DNA of 64,000 nt from M3007 sp031425035. GTDB lineage: Bacteria; Bacteroidota; Bacteroidia; Chitinophagales; Saprospiraceae. Shown here one piece after another: positions 17,708 through 27,200 of the stretch; positions within the stretch are counted from its first letter, which is position 1, and each line of letters begins with the position of its first letter. The stretch is taken from assembly GCA_031425035.1 (NCBI GenBank), contig JANPIN010000077.1, positions 56,854 to 120,853 of the forward strand, read 5' to 3'. The position numbers and the translations under genes are program-made. The notes below the pieces were generated by a model, which was not told the origin of the DNA, made no database searches, and worked only from the letters and a program-made list of their open reading frames with translations.

Positions 17708-18760
17708 TCAAACCGGGTAAAAGCGTTCACTGCCGGGAATTTCCAGCACCAGGTCGGGGCCGAATAGTCCGGCCGGTGTCCAGAAGCCGGGCTTGCCTTC
17801 ACCGGCCAGGATTTTTTTCGTCAGCAAAAGTGCCGAATGCGCGGTGAGGGTATAGCCATCCGGAGTGCGCAGCCGGGCTTCCACGACGGTATCGGCGGCG
17901 TTGCGTACCTGTCCCCAGATATAGGATTGCGCGGCGGCCCGTTTTTCAGCGGAGGGTCCCGGAGCTTGTTTCGCAATGCGCTGTTTGGCCAGGTGGCGCA
18001 CCCAGGGAAGCCGTAAAAACCAGTTGAAATATTTCAGCCACTGCATACGCCGGTAAGTACGCGGATGCACGGCCGTGAAGACTTCAATATTGGGAATGCC
18101 GGTTGTGTAAAAGGCCGTAGCGACATCGCCCCAGGGAATAGTCATGACGAAGCGGCGCAGACCGCCAAAATCGACTTCCATGGCCCGGTGACCGAGCGGC
18201 ATGGGCACAATTTTCCCGTTGCGTCGCATGGCCCCGCCATCGCCCAGACCTTCCGCCATAGTACGGGCGGTTCCCTGCGACAGGCCGCCGCCGACATTGG
18301 CGAAAGCCAGGGCCAGATGGGTCGCGTCAGGCAGTTGCTGGTGCAGGAATGCGGCCAGGCAATCCGTCGGGACTACGTCGAAACCGCTACCGGGCAGCAG
18401 GGTAATGCCTTGTTCGCGCGCCCGGTCACCAAGTCTGGCGGCCATCTCAAACACCCCGATCTCCCCGGTAATATCCAGGTAGTGACAGCGGTTATGCAGG
18501 CAGGCCTCCATCATCGGGCGGGCCGTATGGACGAAAGGACCCGCACAGTGCAGCACCAGGGGCACGTCGGCCAAGGCGGCGCGGGTCGCTTCCGCATTAG
18601 CAAGATCAAAAATCCGGTAGGGCAGGTCGTACTGCCGGGCCAGCGGCTCAATTTTATCCGCAGAACGTCCGGCCAGCACGGGGTTCAAACCATAAGAACG
18701 GAGCAGCGGCAGCATGAGCTGTGCGGTGTATCCATTCGCGCCATAGAGTAAAAAGTCCAT
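17708..18760 (-). CDS. Saccharopine dehydrogenase-like / trans-acting enoyl reductase family oxidoreductase
   Basis: 350 residues. N-terminal Rossmann domain with MDFLLYGANGYTAQLMLPLL and the LAGRSADKI turn that prefers NADP(H); GSGFDVVPTDCLAAFL near residue 140 is typical of the saccharopine-dehydrogenase-like reductases (COG3268). The C-terminal part has the hydrophobic-face segment of this family (YFNWFLRLPWVRHLAKQRIA). Real saccharopine dehydrogenases are longer, so a role in lysine metabolism is not supported; these proteins are often linked to lipid reduction. It starts 5 bp after the stop of the DUF4197 lipoprotein gene, so the two are probably cotranscribed. Confidence 0.82.
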   Translation of the reverse strand: MDFLLYGANGYTAQLMLPLLRSYGLNPVLAGRSADKIEPLARQYDLPYRIFDLANAEATRAALADVPLVLHCAGPFVHTARPMMEACLHNRCHYLDITGEIGVFEMAARLGDRAREQGITLLPGSGFDVVPTDCLAAFLHQQLPDATHLALAFANVGGGLSQGTARTMAEGLGDGGAMRRNGKIVPMPLGHRAMEVDFGGLRRFVMTIPWGDVATAFYTTGIPNIEVFTAVHPRTYRRMQWLKYFNWFLRLPWVRHLAKQRIAKQAPGPSAEKRAAAQSYIWGQVRNAADTVVEARLRTPDGYTLTAHSALLLTKKILAGEGKPGFWTPAGLFGPDLVLEIPGSERFYPV

Positions 18761-18765
18761 GGTGC

Positions 18766-19479
18766 TTACTTGCTATCCTGCTTGGCGAATACTTTTTTCA
18801 GCAGTTCCGACGTGCGCGCCAGCTTGTTGTTCCGGATGTTTTTTTCCTCTTCGGACACCTTACCAAATAAGCCTTTCAAAGCCTGGTTGGTGACATAGTC
18901 GCCCAGGTCATTATTGATATTCGTAACAAAAGGCAGTTTGTTATAGGCGTCGGCCGCTTTTTTCCAGAGGTTATTCGCCCCGATTTTATCCAGAGAAGAT
19001 ACGATTTTGGGGTTGAACTTGCTGTACAACTCTGTTGTGGTCGTTTTTTGCAAGTAGGCGGTGGCCGAGTTATCGGCGCCCATCAGAATACTGGTGGCAT
19101 CCTGAATGGTCATTTGCTTGATGGCGGTCAGAAAGATGGGACCGGCTTCTTTGGCGGCATCTTCTGCGCCGCGGTTCATTTTTTCGAGCAGTTCATTTTC
19201 CAGGTTGGTGAATCCGGGCACATTTTTCAACTTCTCAGTCACTTTGCGCACGTCGTCGGGTAACAGGATCTTATAAATGCTTTTATAAAAACCATCGGTT
19301 ACGGACAGTTGACTGGCGCCCTTGGTCGCGCCTTTGGACAGCGCTTCTTTCAGACCGCGGCCAATTTCATCCAGGCTGGGTTCGGCGAGTACGCTATTGG
19401 CCACCTCTTTCAGGGTGTCGCAGGCGGGCAGAACAAAAAACAAGGCGGATAGCAGTATCAGACTGGCAAATTTTTTCAT
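18766..19479 (-). CDS. DUF4197 family lipoprotein
   Basis: 237 residues. Lipoprotein signal MKKFASLILLSALFFVLPAC with lipobox LPAC (Cys20). The mature part is helical and matches the DUF4197 family by memory: EIGRGLKEALSKGATKGASQLS, GFYKSIYKILLPDDVRKV, LENELLEKMNRGAEDAAKEAGPIFLTAIKQMTIQDA, and TELYSKFNPKI. Function unknown in the family. Probably periplasmic face of inner or outer membrane. Sits between dihydroorotase-like (38 bp upstream) and the reductase (5 bp downstream) on one strand. Confidence 0.88.
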   Translation of the reverse strand: MKKFASLILLSALFFVLPACDTLKEVANSVLAEPSLDEIGRGLKEALSKGATKGASQLSVTDGFYKSIYKILLPDDVRKVTEKLKNVPGFTNLENELLEKMNRGAEDAAKEAGPIFLTAIKQMTIQDATSILMGADNSATAYLQKTTTTELYSKFNPKIVSSLDKIGANNLWKKAADAYNKLPFVTNINNDLGDYVTNQALKGLFGKVSEEEKNIRNNKLARTSELLKKVFAKQDSK

Positions 19480-19516
19480 GAATATGTTTTTAAAATGTGT
19501 GTGGTGTTTGGGAACC

Positions 19517-20803
19517 TTAAAAATTGCGTACCACCTGCCCGCGATGAATGATGCCCAGCACCTTACCGCGCAAAGTCTGACCCAGAAACGGCGTATTTTT
19601 TGACTTGGAGGCTATATCCTGGGGACCGAAAGTCCATTCTGTGTCGGGGGAAAAAATGGTCAGGTCGGCCGGGGCATTCGTCCGAATTTCGGGCAGGGCC
19701 AAACCCAGCACACGGCGTGGCGCAAAGGCCAGTTTATCAATAAGTTGCACTAGCGTCAAATGCTCCTTTAAATAGGTCCGGCAGAGCGCGAAGGCTGTTT
19801 CCAAAGCGATCATCCCAAAATCAGCATAAGTAAATTCCAGGTTCTTCGATTCTTCATCCCAGGGTGTGTGGTTGGAGGCTATGAAATCGATCGTGCCATC
19901 CTGTAAACCTACCCGCAAAGCCTCCACGTCGGCAGCGCGACGCAGCGGCGGCAGTATTTTCCAGTTCGAATCGAAGGCGCCGGCCGAAGTAGTCGCATCC
20001 CCCAGGATCACGTCGTCGGTGAAACATAAATTGGCCACTGCCACCGAAGCAGTTACCGGCAGTCCGGCGGCTTTCGCGGCGCGCACCATTTCCACGCTCC
20101 CCGCAGTAGAAATCAAATGGATGTGCAAACGGCCGCTGGCGTATTCGAGCAGGTGCAGATCGCGCTGCACCATGAGTTCCTCGGCCAAAGCAGGCAACCC
20201 TTTCATGCCCAGCATCGTACTGGCCACGCCTTCGTGCATCTGTCCGCCGGCCGCGATAGTTTTATGATGTGGTTCGTTGATAATCAAGCCATTGAAAGCG
20301 CGTGCGTACTGCATGGCCCGCAGTAGCAGCCCGGCATCCTGTACCGATTGGCGGCCGTCGGAAAAAGCAATGGCGCCGGCATGGTGCATGTCGATCAACT
20401 CGGCCAGGTCCTTTCCGGCACAGGCCAGCGACACGGCGCCGATGGGATATACCGCCACTGGACCCGCTGCCGTTTTGTTCAGCACGTATAGCACTTCCGA
20501 CTTGGACTGTAAGGCCGGTTCGGTGTTTGGAAAACAGGCAATGGCGGTATATCCGCCTGCCGCCGCGGCCCGGACCACGGAGTGCAGGTCTTCGCGGTGT
20601 TCAAAACCGGGATCGGCGGCATGTACGCCCACATCCAGCCAGCCGGGAGAAACACAGGCGCCGTCCAGGTCCCAGACCTCCGCCTTTTCAACCGGCAGAT
20701 GCTGACCAATGGCGTTAATACGGCCGGCCTGGATCAACAGATCCTGCAGATCAGTCTGTTCGGTGGCCGATATGAGGCGTACATTTTTCAGCAACAGATC
20801 CAT
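19517..20803 (-). CDS. Dihydroorotase homologue lacking the metal-binding residues
   Basis: 428 residues with full amidohydrolase/dihydroorotase layout: composite beta domain (VRLISATEQTDLQDLLIQAG), barrel beginning VSPGWLDVGVHAADPGFEHRED, then AAAGGYTAIACFPNTEPAL, IHLISTAGSVEMVRAAKAAG, and C-terminal ADLTIFSPDTEWTF. The zinc motif HxH is GVH (Gly59, His61), the substrate Arg is Ala, the usual PHHL is VANL, and the late catalytic Asp (normally TDHAPH) is Asn in SNHTPW. It is therefore unlikely to be an active dihydroorotase. Similar degenerate homologues are, as I recall, common in Bacteroidota, and inactive ones elsewhere scaffold aspartate transcarbamoylase. A true pyrC should exist elsewhere. 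Confidence 0.85.
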   Translation of the reverse strand: MDLLLKNVRLISATEQTDLQDLLIQAGRINAIGQHLPVEKAEVWDLDGACVSPGWLDVGVHAADPGFEHREDLHSVVRAAAAGGYTAIACFPNTEPALQSKSEVLYVLNKTAAGPVAVYPIGAVSLACAGKDLAELIDMHHAGAIAFSDGRQSVQDAGLLLRAMQYARAFNGLIINEPHHKTIAAGGQMHEGVASTMLGMKGLPALAEELMVQRDLHLLEYASGRLHIHLISTAGSVEMVRAAKAAGLPVTASVAVANLCFTDDVILGDATTSAGAFDSNWKILPPLRRAADVEALRVGLQDGTIDFIASNHTPWDEESKNLEFTYADFGMIALETAFALCRTYLKEHLTLVQLIDKLAFAPRRVLGLALPEIRTNAPADLTIFSPDTEWTFGPQDIASKSKNTPFLGQTLRGKVLGIIHRGQVVRNF

Positions 20804-20812
20804 GGACGGTCG

Positions 20813-23218
20813 TTAGTTTTCAAATAGTTGGAACCAGAAATTATCGCGGCTGACCCAGCCCGTCGATTGGCGGTAGAGCGTGTTATCCTGTCGTTTAATA
20901 AGCACTTCATCCAGGTAAAAGGGTACATCTACGCCCTTTTTCTGGAGAAAAATGTTCATTTTAGTTTGCTCGCCATATACTTCAAAAGAAAGTTCGAACA
21001 GGGCCCAGCCATTGACAATCTGCTGTAAATAAAACCGCAGTCCTTCGTGCTGGAAATGGATTTCATGCCCATCACCCAGGTCATTTTCGATTAGTTTGAT
21101 CTCTTCGGTCATACCCATATCGGATTTAGCATAGACCCACAGGCTTATAGTATACACGCCTTTAGGAATGTGTTTATTCCAAATGGTAGTAGTATCGGAC
21201 ATCCGGGCCATGTAGGCGCCTTTGCCCTGGAAAATATGCGGGCTGCCGGTCAGCGAGTCAAATGTTTGCGACATCATCCAGCCGGCCGGGCGTTCGCTTT
21301 GCCATTTTCCGTTGCCGGTCATGCTTTTTGCCGCTATCTCTCCGGCCACTTTTTGCGTCGATTCGCGGATGGCCAGGCGCAGACTATCCATCGCCAGGGA
21401 GTAGATTTTGAGTTCCGGGCCATCGTATACCGGCGTGGCATGGGCCAGTAAATGGCGATAGCGGCGCTGCACATCGTCCCAGCGGCTGGGTTCGATCATC
21501 AGGGCGATGGGCTGGTTGTTCGGCAGGTCGTTTAAAATTTCCGGTATTTGGCCGGGTGCGGTGACCAGTTGTACTGACCGGACCATTTCCCCGATGGGGG
21601 TGCGGCTCATGTTCACGCCCATATCGGGCACGCCGGTATGCAGGGCGGTCGTCTGCACTTTCGTGTAATGCGGGAAATCGTAATCCAGCCAGATATTCTC
21701 CGAACCGACGTGGTAATACGGCAGCGGCAACAAGGCCTGAAACTGTTTGAAATCGACTTTATTGAGCCAGTGGTCAGGGCTTTTGGCATACACTTCACGG
21801 AGGGCCAAATTTTCCTTTAACGTCAGTTTTTTAATTTTCTGAAAAGTATAGGCTTCATAACCGAGTACCAGCAGCGGAAGGGCTACAATCACCCAGCGGA
21901 ACCAGGGGAAACGAGCGCCCTGGAAGCCCTTGAAGTACATGCTTTTATGCCATAACACATAGAAAGCCAGTACATTAGCGACATAGTAAAAGGACCAGGT
22001 GAACCGCCCGAGTCCCCGAAACTGCCGCAGCGGGCCCATGTATTTCACCATCCAGTCCATGCCTTTGATCGCGAAGGGGAAGCCGCAGGAGAACAGCAAC
22101 AGCAACAGGGCCGCCGTAAAAATCCCGTACAAATACCGCTTCTGCAGCCGGTGGTGGGCCATTTCTTCCCAGGCCGGATCAAAAATCCGGAAGCGTTTCC
22201 GGATGGCCCAGAGCGTGAATAAAAAAGCGATGGCGCCGATATAGGCCTGGGTTTCACCGTCGACCCTTCTTATTTTTATAATGTTCCGATCCAGCCACTG
22301 GTAGAGCGGAAACTGTTCGTACGGCAGGAAAATGCCTTCCCAGTAACCAATATAGGTCGTAAAACCATAGGGGTTGGCCGGGCGGTCGGCGGCATAATTG
22401 GCCCAGTGGATCCAGATGTTGAGCAGCATGAAGGGCAGTACCACCATCACCACCAGGTGGCTCATACGCACCCGGAAATTGCGCAGACTGGGCTCGTTGA
22501 TCAGTTGAAAAATGGTGTATAAGCCCAGAAACAAGGCTGACAAACCGAAGTAGTAAAAGTGTAATTGTGCCGCCAGCCAGACCAGTATACCGATTTGCAG
22601 ACTTTGATACCGTCGGCTGTGGCGCACTTCATAGCGGTATAAAAGCAATAGTAACAAGGGAAAGATCCACGTATGGGACAGGCCGAAATGCCCGTCGAAG
22701 CGACCGTACTGGGGGGATAAAAACAGGATGCCGAGGGCGGCCAGACCGGCGTACCAGACCGGCAAATGCAGGCGGTGCAGCAGTAGAAAAAGAATGCCCG
22801 CACCCAGCAGCAGGGACAGGAACTCGAACATATTCATGACCCCCACCGTCTGATTACCCAGGTTTTCCATGTTCCGGCTCCACCACTGCAACCCGGCACT
22901 AAATATGGGTTGGTTGTCGGTAAACAGCACGTGTTCGCCGTATGGATAATTCATGCCGCCATAGTGCACATAAGTGGAATCATGGCGCACGTGCCACGCA
23001 GTCGTCATGTAATTTTTAAAACCATCGGGCGATTCGCCGAACATATAGGCGTTCGGCTGCGCCAGCCAGTCGGCATGTTTCAACCACAGCAGGCCAAATG
23101 CGATCGCCACCACGGCCCAGAAACCCCAGAAAGCATGCGAACGCTTGGGTCGGACCAGGTTATGGAGGGTGGTCTCGATTTGTTCTTCTACGGCTTTAAT
23201 GCCCGTTGGATGTGGCAT
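20813..23218 (-). CDS. Large polytopic membrane protein with C-terminal beta domain (GT-C-like)
   Basis: 801 residues, no named family recognised with certainty. One hydrophobic helix at 28-46, then a lumenal loop with SPDGFKNYMTTAWHV and NYPYGEHVLFTDNQP, then about nine more membrane segments to residue ~470, the layout of GT-C glycosyltransferases or related glycan-modifying enzymes. Residues ~480-800 are soluble and face the periplasm by inference; the end (HEGLRFYLQQIVNGWALFELSFEVYG, FYLDEVLIKR) looks like a jelly-roll carbohydrate-binding domain. It overlaps no neighbour; the family 2 glycosyltransferase gene ends 30 bp upstream, so the pair probably works together on a lipid-linked sugar. 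Confidence 0.7.
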   Translation of the reverse strand: MPHPTGIKAVEEQIETTLHNLVRPKRSHAFWGFWAVVAIAFGLLWLKHADWLAQPNAYMFGESPDGFKNYMTTAWHVRHDSTYVHYGGMNYPYGEHVLFTDNQPIFSAGLQWWSRNMENLGNQTVGVMNMFEFLSLLLGAGILFLLLHRLHLPVWYAGLAALGILFLSPQYGRFDGHFGLSHTWIFPLLLLLLYRYEVRHSRRYQSLQIGILVWLAAQLHFYYFGLSALFLGLYTIFQLINEPSLRNFRVRMSHLVVMVVLPFMLLNIWIHWANYAADRPANPYGFTTYIGYWEGIFLPYEQFPLYQWLDRNIIKIRRVDGETQAYIGAIAFLFTLWAIRKRFRIFDPAWEEMAHHRLQKRYLYGIFTAALLLLLFSCGFPFAIKGMDWMVKYMGPLRQFRGLGRFTWSFYYVANVLAFYVLWHKSMYFKGFQGARFPWFRWVIVALPLLVLGYEAYTFQKIKKLTLKENLALREVYAKSPDHWLNKVDFKQFQALLPLPYYHVGSENIWLDYDFPHYTKVQTTALHTGVPDMGVNMSRTPIGEMVRSVQLVTAPGQIPEILNDLPNNQPIALMIEPSRWDDVQRRYRHLLAHATPVYDGPELKIYSLAMDSLRLAIRESTQKVAGEIAAKSMTGNGKWQSERPAGWMMSQTFDSLTGSPHIFQGKGAYMARMSDTTTIWNKHIPKGVYTISLWVYAKSDMGMTEEIKLIENDLGDGHEIHFQHEGLRFYLQQIVNGWALFELSFEVYGEQTKMNIFLQKKGVDVPFYLDEVLIKRQDNTLYRQSTGWVSRDNFWFQLFEN

Positions 23219-23248
23219 ATTATGATGGTGAATAAGTGAATATATGGG

Positions 23249-23956
23249 CTAACGTTTTCGCCATAAAAGCCATAGGAAATTTCGGCCTTCGGTTGCCAGG
23301 ATGCGCCAGCCAACCTTGCTAAACACCACGCCGTCACGCAGTTGCACGGGTACCGGTGTCACCTGTACCCGGCCGTTGGCGAGCATCAAAAATTCAAGAT
23401 CGAATAAAAACCGGTCGATGGTGGTCTCCAGAAAAATACGGCGTCCGGCCTCGTCAAAGGCTTTCAATCCGCACTGCGAATCGCCGATGGGCTGCCGCAG
23501 CACGTTGCGTAACAGCCAGCGTAAAGCCTGCGACAACCAGCGCCGAAAGGGCGGTACCTGCTCGTAATAGGCCGTATCCCGGTTGCCGGCCGCTATGCCG
23601 CCCTGCATACTCAACACGTCGACCACCCGGCGCATGCTGTCAATCGTATAGGGGAAATCCGTGTCGGTCACCAGGTAATGGTCGGCTTCTCCGGCCGCTA
23701 CCCCCTGGCGAAGGGCATACCCCTTACCGCGATTTTCGGCATAGCTGACTATTTGTACATCGGGCAATATTTCCCGTAAACGGTTGAAATTCAATTCCGT
23801 AGCATTCCGTGCAGAGCCATCGTTCACCACGACCAGTCGGGTCAGGCTGCTCTTGTCCGCTACCGCCGCCTGAAAAGTCTGAAAACGTAAGGCCAATGCC
23901 GACTCCCAATCCGCCGGTGGATTGTAGCAAGGCACTATGACGTGGAGTGTGGACAA
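23249..23956 (-). CDS. Family 2 glycosyltransferase (dolichol-phosphate-sugar synthase type)
   Basis: About 235 residues. GT-A fold: LHVIVPCYNPP, RLVVVNDGSARNATE, SYAENRGKGYALRQGV, DHYLVTDTDFPYTIDSM (DxD), QCGLKAFDEAGRRIFL, all as in polyprenyl-phosphate mannose/glucose synthases. It would charge a lipid carrier for the membrane protein downstream. I choose the TTG at 23956: it opens the protein one residue before the first strand, and a perfect -7 box (24009-24016, minus strand) lies 53 bp upstream. The longer in-frame GTG at 24067 would start inside a palindromic repeat and upstream of that promoter. No ATG exists before the first motif. Confidence 0.83.
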   Translation of the reverse strand: MSTLHVIVPCYNPPADWESALALRFQTFQAAVADKSSLTRLVVVNDGSARNATELNFNRLREILPDVQIVSYAENRGKGYALRQGVAAGEADHYLVTDTDFPYTIDSMRRVVDVLSMQGGIAAGNRDTAYYEQVPPFRRWLSQALRWLLRNVLRQPIGDSQCGLKAFDEAGRRIFLETTIDRFLFDLEFLMLANGRVQVTPVPVQLRDGVVFSKVGWRILATEGRNFLWLLWRKR

Positions 23957-24008
23957 AACTGCGCTTGGAAGTTGGATGAATCGAAAACCGGCGAATGTTT
24001 CCGGTGCG

Positions 24009-24016
24009 CAAAAATA
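24009..24016 (-). promoter_or_regulatory. -7 promoter element of the family 2 glycosyltransferase gene
   Basis: Minus strand TATTTTTG followed by CGCAC, a perfect TAnnTTTG box. It decides between the two possible starts of the downstream gene (23956 versus 24067). No TTG at -33 spacing is visible. Confidence 0.5.
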
Positions 24017-24061
24017 GAAAAACGTGCAGCGTTTGAAGCGGATTTTTAAAACGTTACGTAC

Positions 24062-24264
24062 GGGCACCCCTCGCGGGTGCCCTATTCGCGGGTGCCCATT
24101 CGTGGGTGCCCCATTCGCGGGTGTTCAACTTAAAGGGTTTATAAAAAAGGGTTTAGAGGATCGGGATGATTCCAGCTATTGTTTAACAATAATTGAAATT
24201 AGCCCGACCCGCTAAACCCTGCTTAATTTTTATCCAATGTTTTGGGCACCCGCGAGGGGTGCCC
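24062..24264. repeat. Palindromic element with internal short tandem repeats at the 3' end of sprA
   Basis: A perfect 21-bp inverted repeat: left arm 24062-24082, right arm 24244-24264 (GGGCACCC...). Between the arms, the unit ATTCGCGGGTGCCC recurs about three times (24084-24122, with small changes), and a smaller palindrome GGGTTTAG / CTAAACCC surrounds 24150-24218. The right arm ends 4 bp from the sprA stop. An 11-bp direct repeat, TTCAACTTAAA, is found at 24124-24134 and again at 24272-24282 inside the last codons of sprA. No coding capacity. Confidence 0.75.
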
Positions 24265-24267
24265 CTA

Positions 24268-27200
24268 CTAATTCAACTTAAACTGTACCGTTACCCCGGC
24301 CGCAATGGTGGTAATAGGGAACGATTGCGAGGTTTTCGGTACGGTCTTGCTATAGTCGGTGAATACCCGCAAACTCAAGCGTTTGTTGAGCGCATAATCC
24401 ACGGAAGGGCTGATCTTGATGGTCGTACTACCGCGGGTCGGGATGGCTTCGTCGCGCTGGTCCAGCTGGTGATTAACGGTAATATCATCGCGATACTCGA
24501 AGGTGAACTTGAAGTTCATATCGTTGCTTTGCTGACCGCCACCGGCGCCGGGAGGCGGTGTAACAACCGGCGCTTTCTTATTCTTCGCTTTACTTTTCGA
24601 GGCGGCTTTCTTCGCCTTTTTACTCATCAAAAACGGAATGTTCACATTTTTCATTAAGTAGCCGAACTCGCCGGAATACCCGGTTGCCCGTCCTTCCGCC
24701 AGCTGGTAATCCACAAAGGACATCGCCAGCGTACGGGATTTTTTAAAGTCCAGGTTGAGCGACATGCCGTTTTTCATCTTCATCTGTACGCCCAGTAAGG
24801 GCTGGAACTGCTCACTGATCACCACCTGCGGTATTTCAAAACGGGCGATGTAGTTGAAGTTCAGTTCGTCTATTTTGGTCGACTGATACGGGTCGTAGAA
24901 AATATCGGTGTTATAAGAATTCACGGTCAGGCTGCTCTTATAACCATGCGTAAGCGTAAAGCTGGAGAACACCTCTTTCAATTTGCCCACCTTGGAAAGT
25001 CCGGCGTAATTGAGTTTCCAGTTGACGGCCGGCATGGTCCGGAATACATTGAGCCCGGCAGTGGTCGGATCTTTCTCCGTATAAGCGGCCAAAAACGCCG
25101 GCAGCAACACTTCCTGCTGGAATTTGCCGTACCCATACGTATATGGGGAACCGTCTTCGTTGTGCGCGCTGGTGTTGCCTACCTGTTGCCCCAGCCGCTG
25201 CGAAATGATCGGGCGGTAGGATTTAAAGCGGGTGAAAAGTCCGTCTATATCGTTGTCGAACAAGGTATTGAGCGCAAAATAGGAAATGGTGTAACTACCA
25301 TAGTCCCGCTGCGCCCGGTGCTCGAACTTCACGTTATTGGGATCAACGATGAAATCCTGGTCCTTGAACAACTCGGTACTGTTCCGGCTATACTGTTTAG
25401 CCATCGTTATATCGATCTTGAAGTCGGCGAAAGGTTCTACGCTTACGCTGGCGTCCAGGTTCTGGGTATAATTACGCACGACCTGCTGGTTCAACTCCGG
25501 ACGGTGGGTGATCCAGCCTTTGGAGGCGGCTTCGTCGAGCCAGCTGCTGGTGGGCTGAATACCGGCCACGAAATCCCAGCCCGGCGCGAGGAAACCTTCG
25601 CTGAGGCCCATCAGTTTCGGTTCCGGGGTAAAGCCCGGCACCACGGTGCTGTAGTTCTCGCTGTAGGTGAAACGGGCACGACGCACCAGCATGATCGGAC
25701 GGATGGCAATGCGCTCGGCCATCGATGGCTGGCGCTCCTTTTTAGGTTTCGGCGCTTTCGGCGTCTTGCCCTTTTTGCCGTCGGCAGCCGGGGCATTCGG
25801 GTCGTTGGGATCCGGAGTAACACCCGGTTGCGTACTGCCCGGTGCGCCCGGAGTACCCGGTACGCCGCCTGGTGCGCCACTTGGTGCGCCGGGCGTTGCG
25901 GAGCTTGGATCGCGGTTCGTTTTATCGGTCGGATTCTTGCCGCCCGGTGTGTTCAGGTCATTCGGCCGGCCCCGTTCGCCTGGATTTTTGCCGCCCGGAC
26001 TGGGTGCACCGGGTGCACCGCCAGGGTTATCGCCACTCCGGCTGCTGGGCTGATTCCTTCCACCGCCATTGGTGCCGGCAGGACCGTTCGGTCCATTGCC
26101 GCCCGCTTTTCCAGCCTGCCCCGGCTTATTGATCCGGCCCAGGTATTTGCTCTTATTGTACAGCGTTTCGAAGTTGAATTCCCCGTTGATCTGTCGTACG
26201 TTGTTGTTCTGGATCGTGTTGCCGAGGTTGCGCTCGTTGACCCGATCTTGAAATTGCCCTGCATCGAGATTTTGCAACTTTATGGACTGTGCCGTCCAGG
26301 TATAACCCGCCGTATAAGACGCCTTCATGGTGATAAAGTCCAGGAAGGGGAAGTATTTAAACGGTAGGGTGTAATTCAGACCGACGTTTTGGGTGTAGGA
26401 TTTCGGGCGACCCAGGTTCCGCATACTTTTCAAAATAGAATCGCGCCGCACTTCTCTATTGGTCTCCGTAGCATCCGGTTCGTCAATGATGCTCCGGGCA
26501 TTAGCGCCAAAGTTGAAGCGCAGGCCTTTGCTGATATCCCAGCCCAGGTCGTAGTTCCGGTCCCAGGTGAAACGCCGGTTGTAATAGGTGTTACGCGCCG
26601 GGTCTTCACCCGCAAAGCGATCCGTACGGATCCCCACAAAACGTTCCAGTACGGTGTTGAAGCCGTAGGTATTTGGCAGCGGATTGAAATTGAACTCTTT
26701 GATGAACTTCAGATACTTGTTGTTTACCCCTTTAAACGGTTGAATGGGTTTTATACCGGTGGCATACTGATAGTCCAGGCCGCCTTTATAGCGGTTTTGA
26801 TCATCGCGGACGATGAAAGGATCGCGTTTATGCTGCTGATTGAAGGCGTAGGTAAAGCTGAAATTGGAAATATCAAAGGGGAGGGGTACGCCCTTGCCGC
26901 GCCGTTCTTTCCGTACGTTGGTGAAGTTATAACCGCGCACGATGGTCACGTCCTGGGCCAGCTCGCGGATATCCTGCTTCTTGCCCGGGTCGCTTTCATT
27001 GCGGATCTTATCTTTCAGCTTGATGTCCAGATCATAAGGATCGTACTCCGGGTTTTTGGTCACGTTCGTGTACTGGGCGTAAAACGGAATTCGAATGCCG
27101 CTTTTTTCCGGCAGCAACTTGCCCAGCTCGAGGTTGGTGGAAATGTCGTACTGAATAATTTCCTCCCGTTGCCGCTCGATCAGTTTCTGTTCCAGCCCGC

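Noticed and set aside
24946..26367. A 473-codon plus-strand open frame antisense to sprA, with others of 426 and 463 codons at 26389-27669 and 30439-31830
   Set aside because: All lie inside the strongly supported sprA on the other strand, their composition is odd (Arg/His/Val-rich) and none shows motifs or signal peptides. They are products of codon bias in the GC-rich antisense strand.
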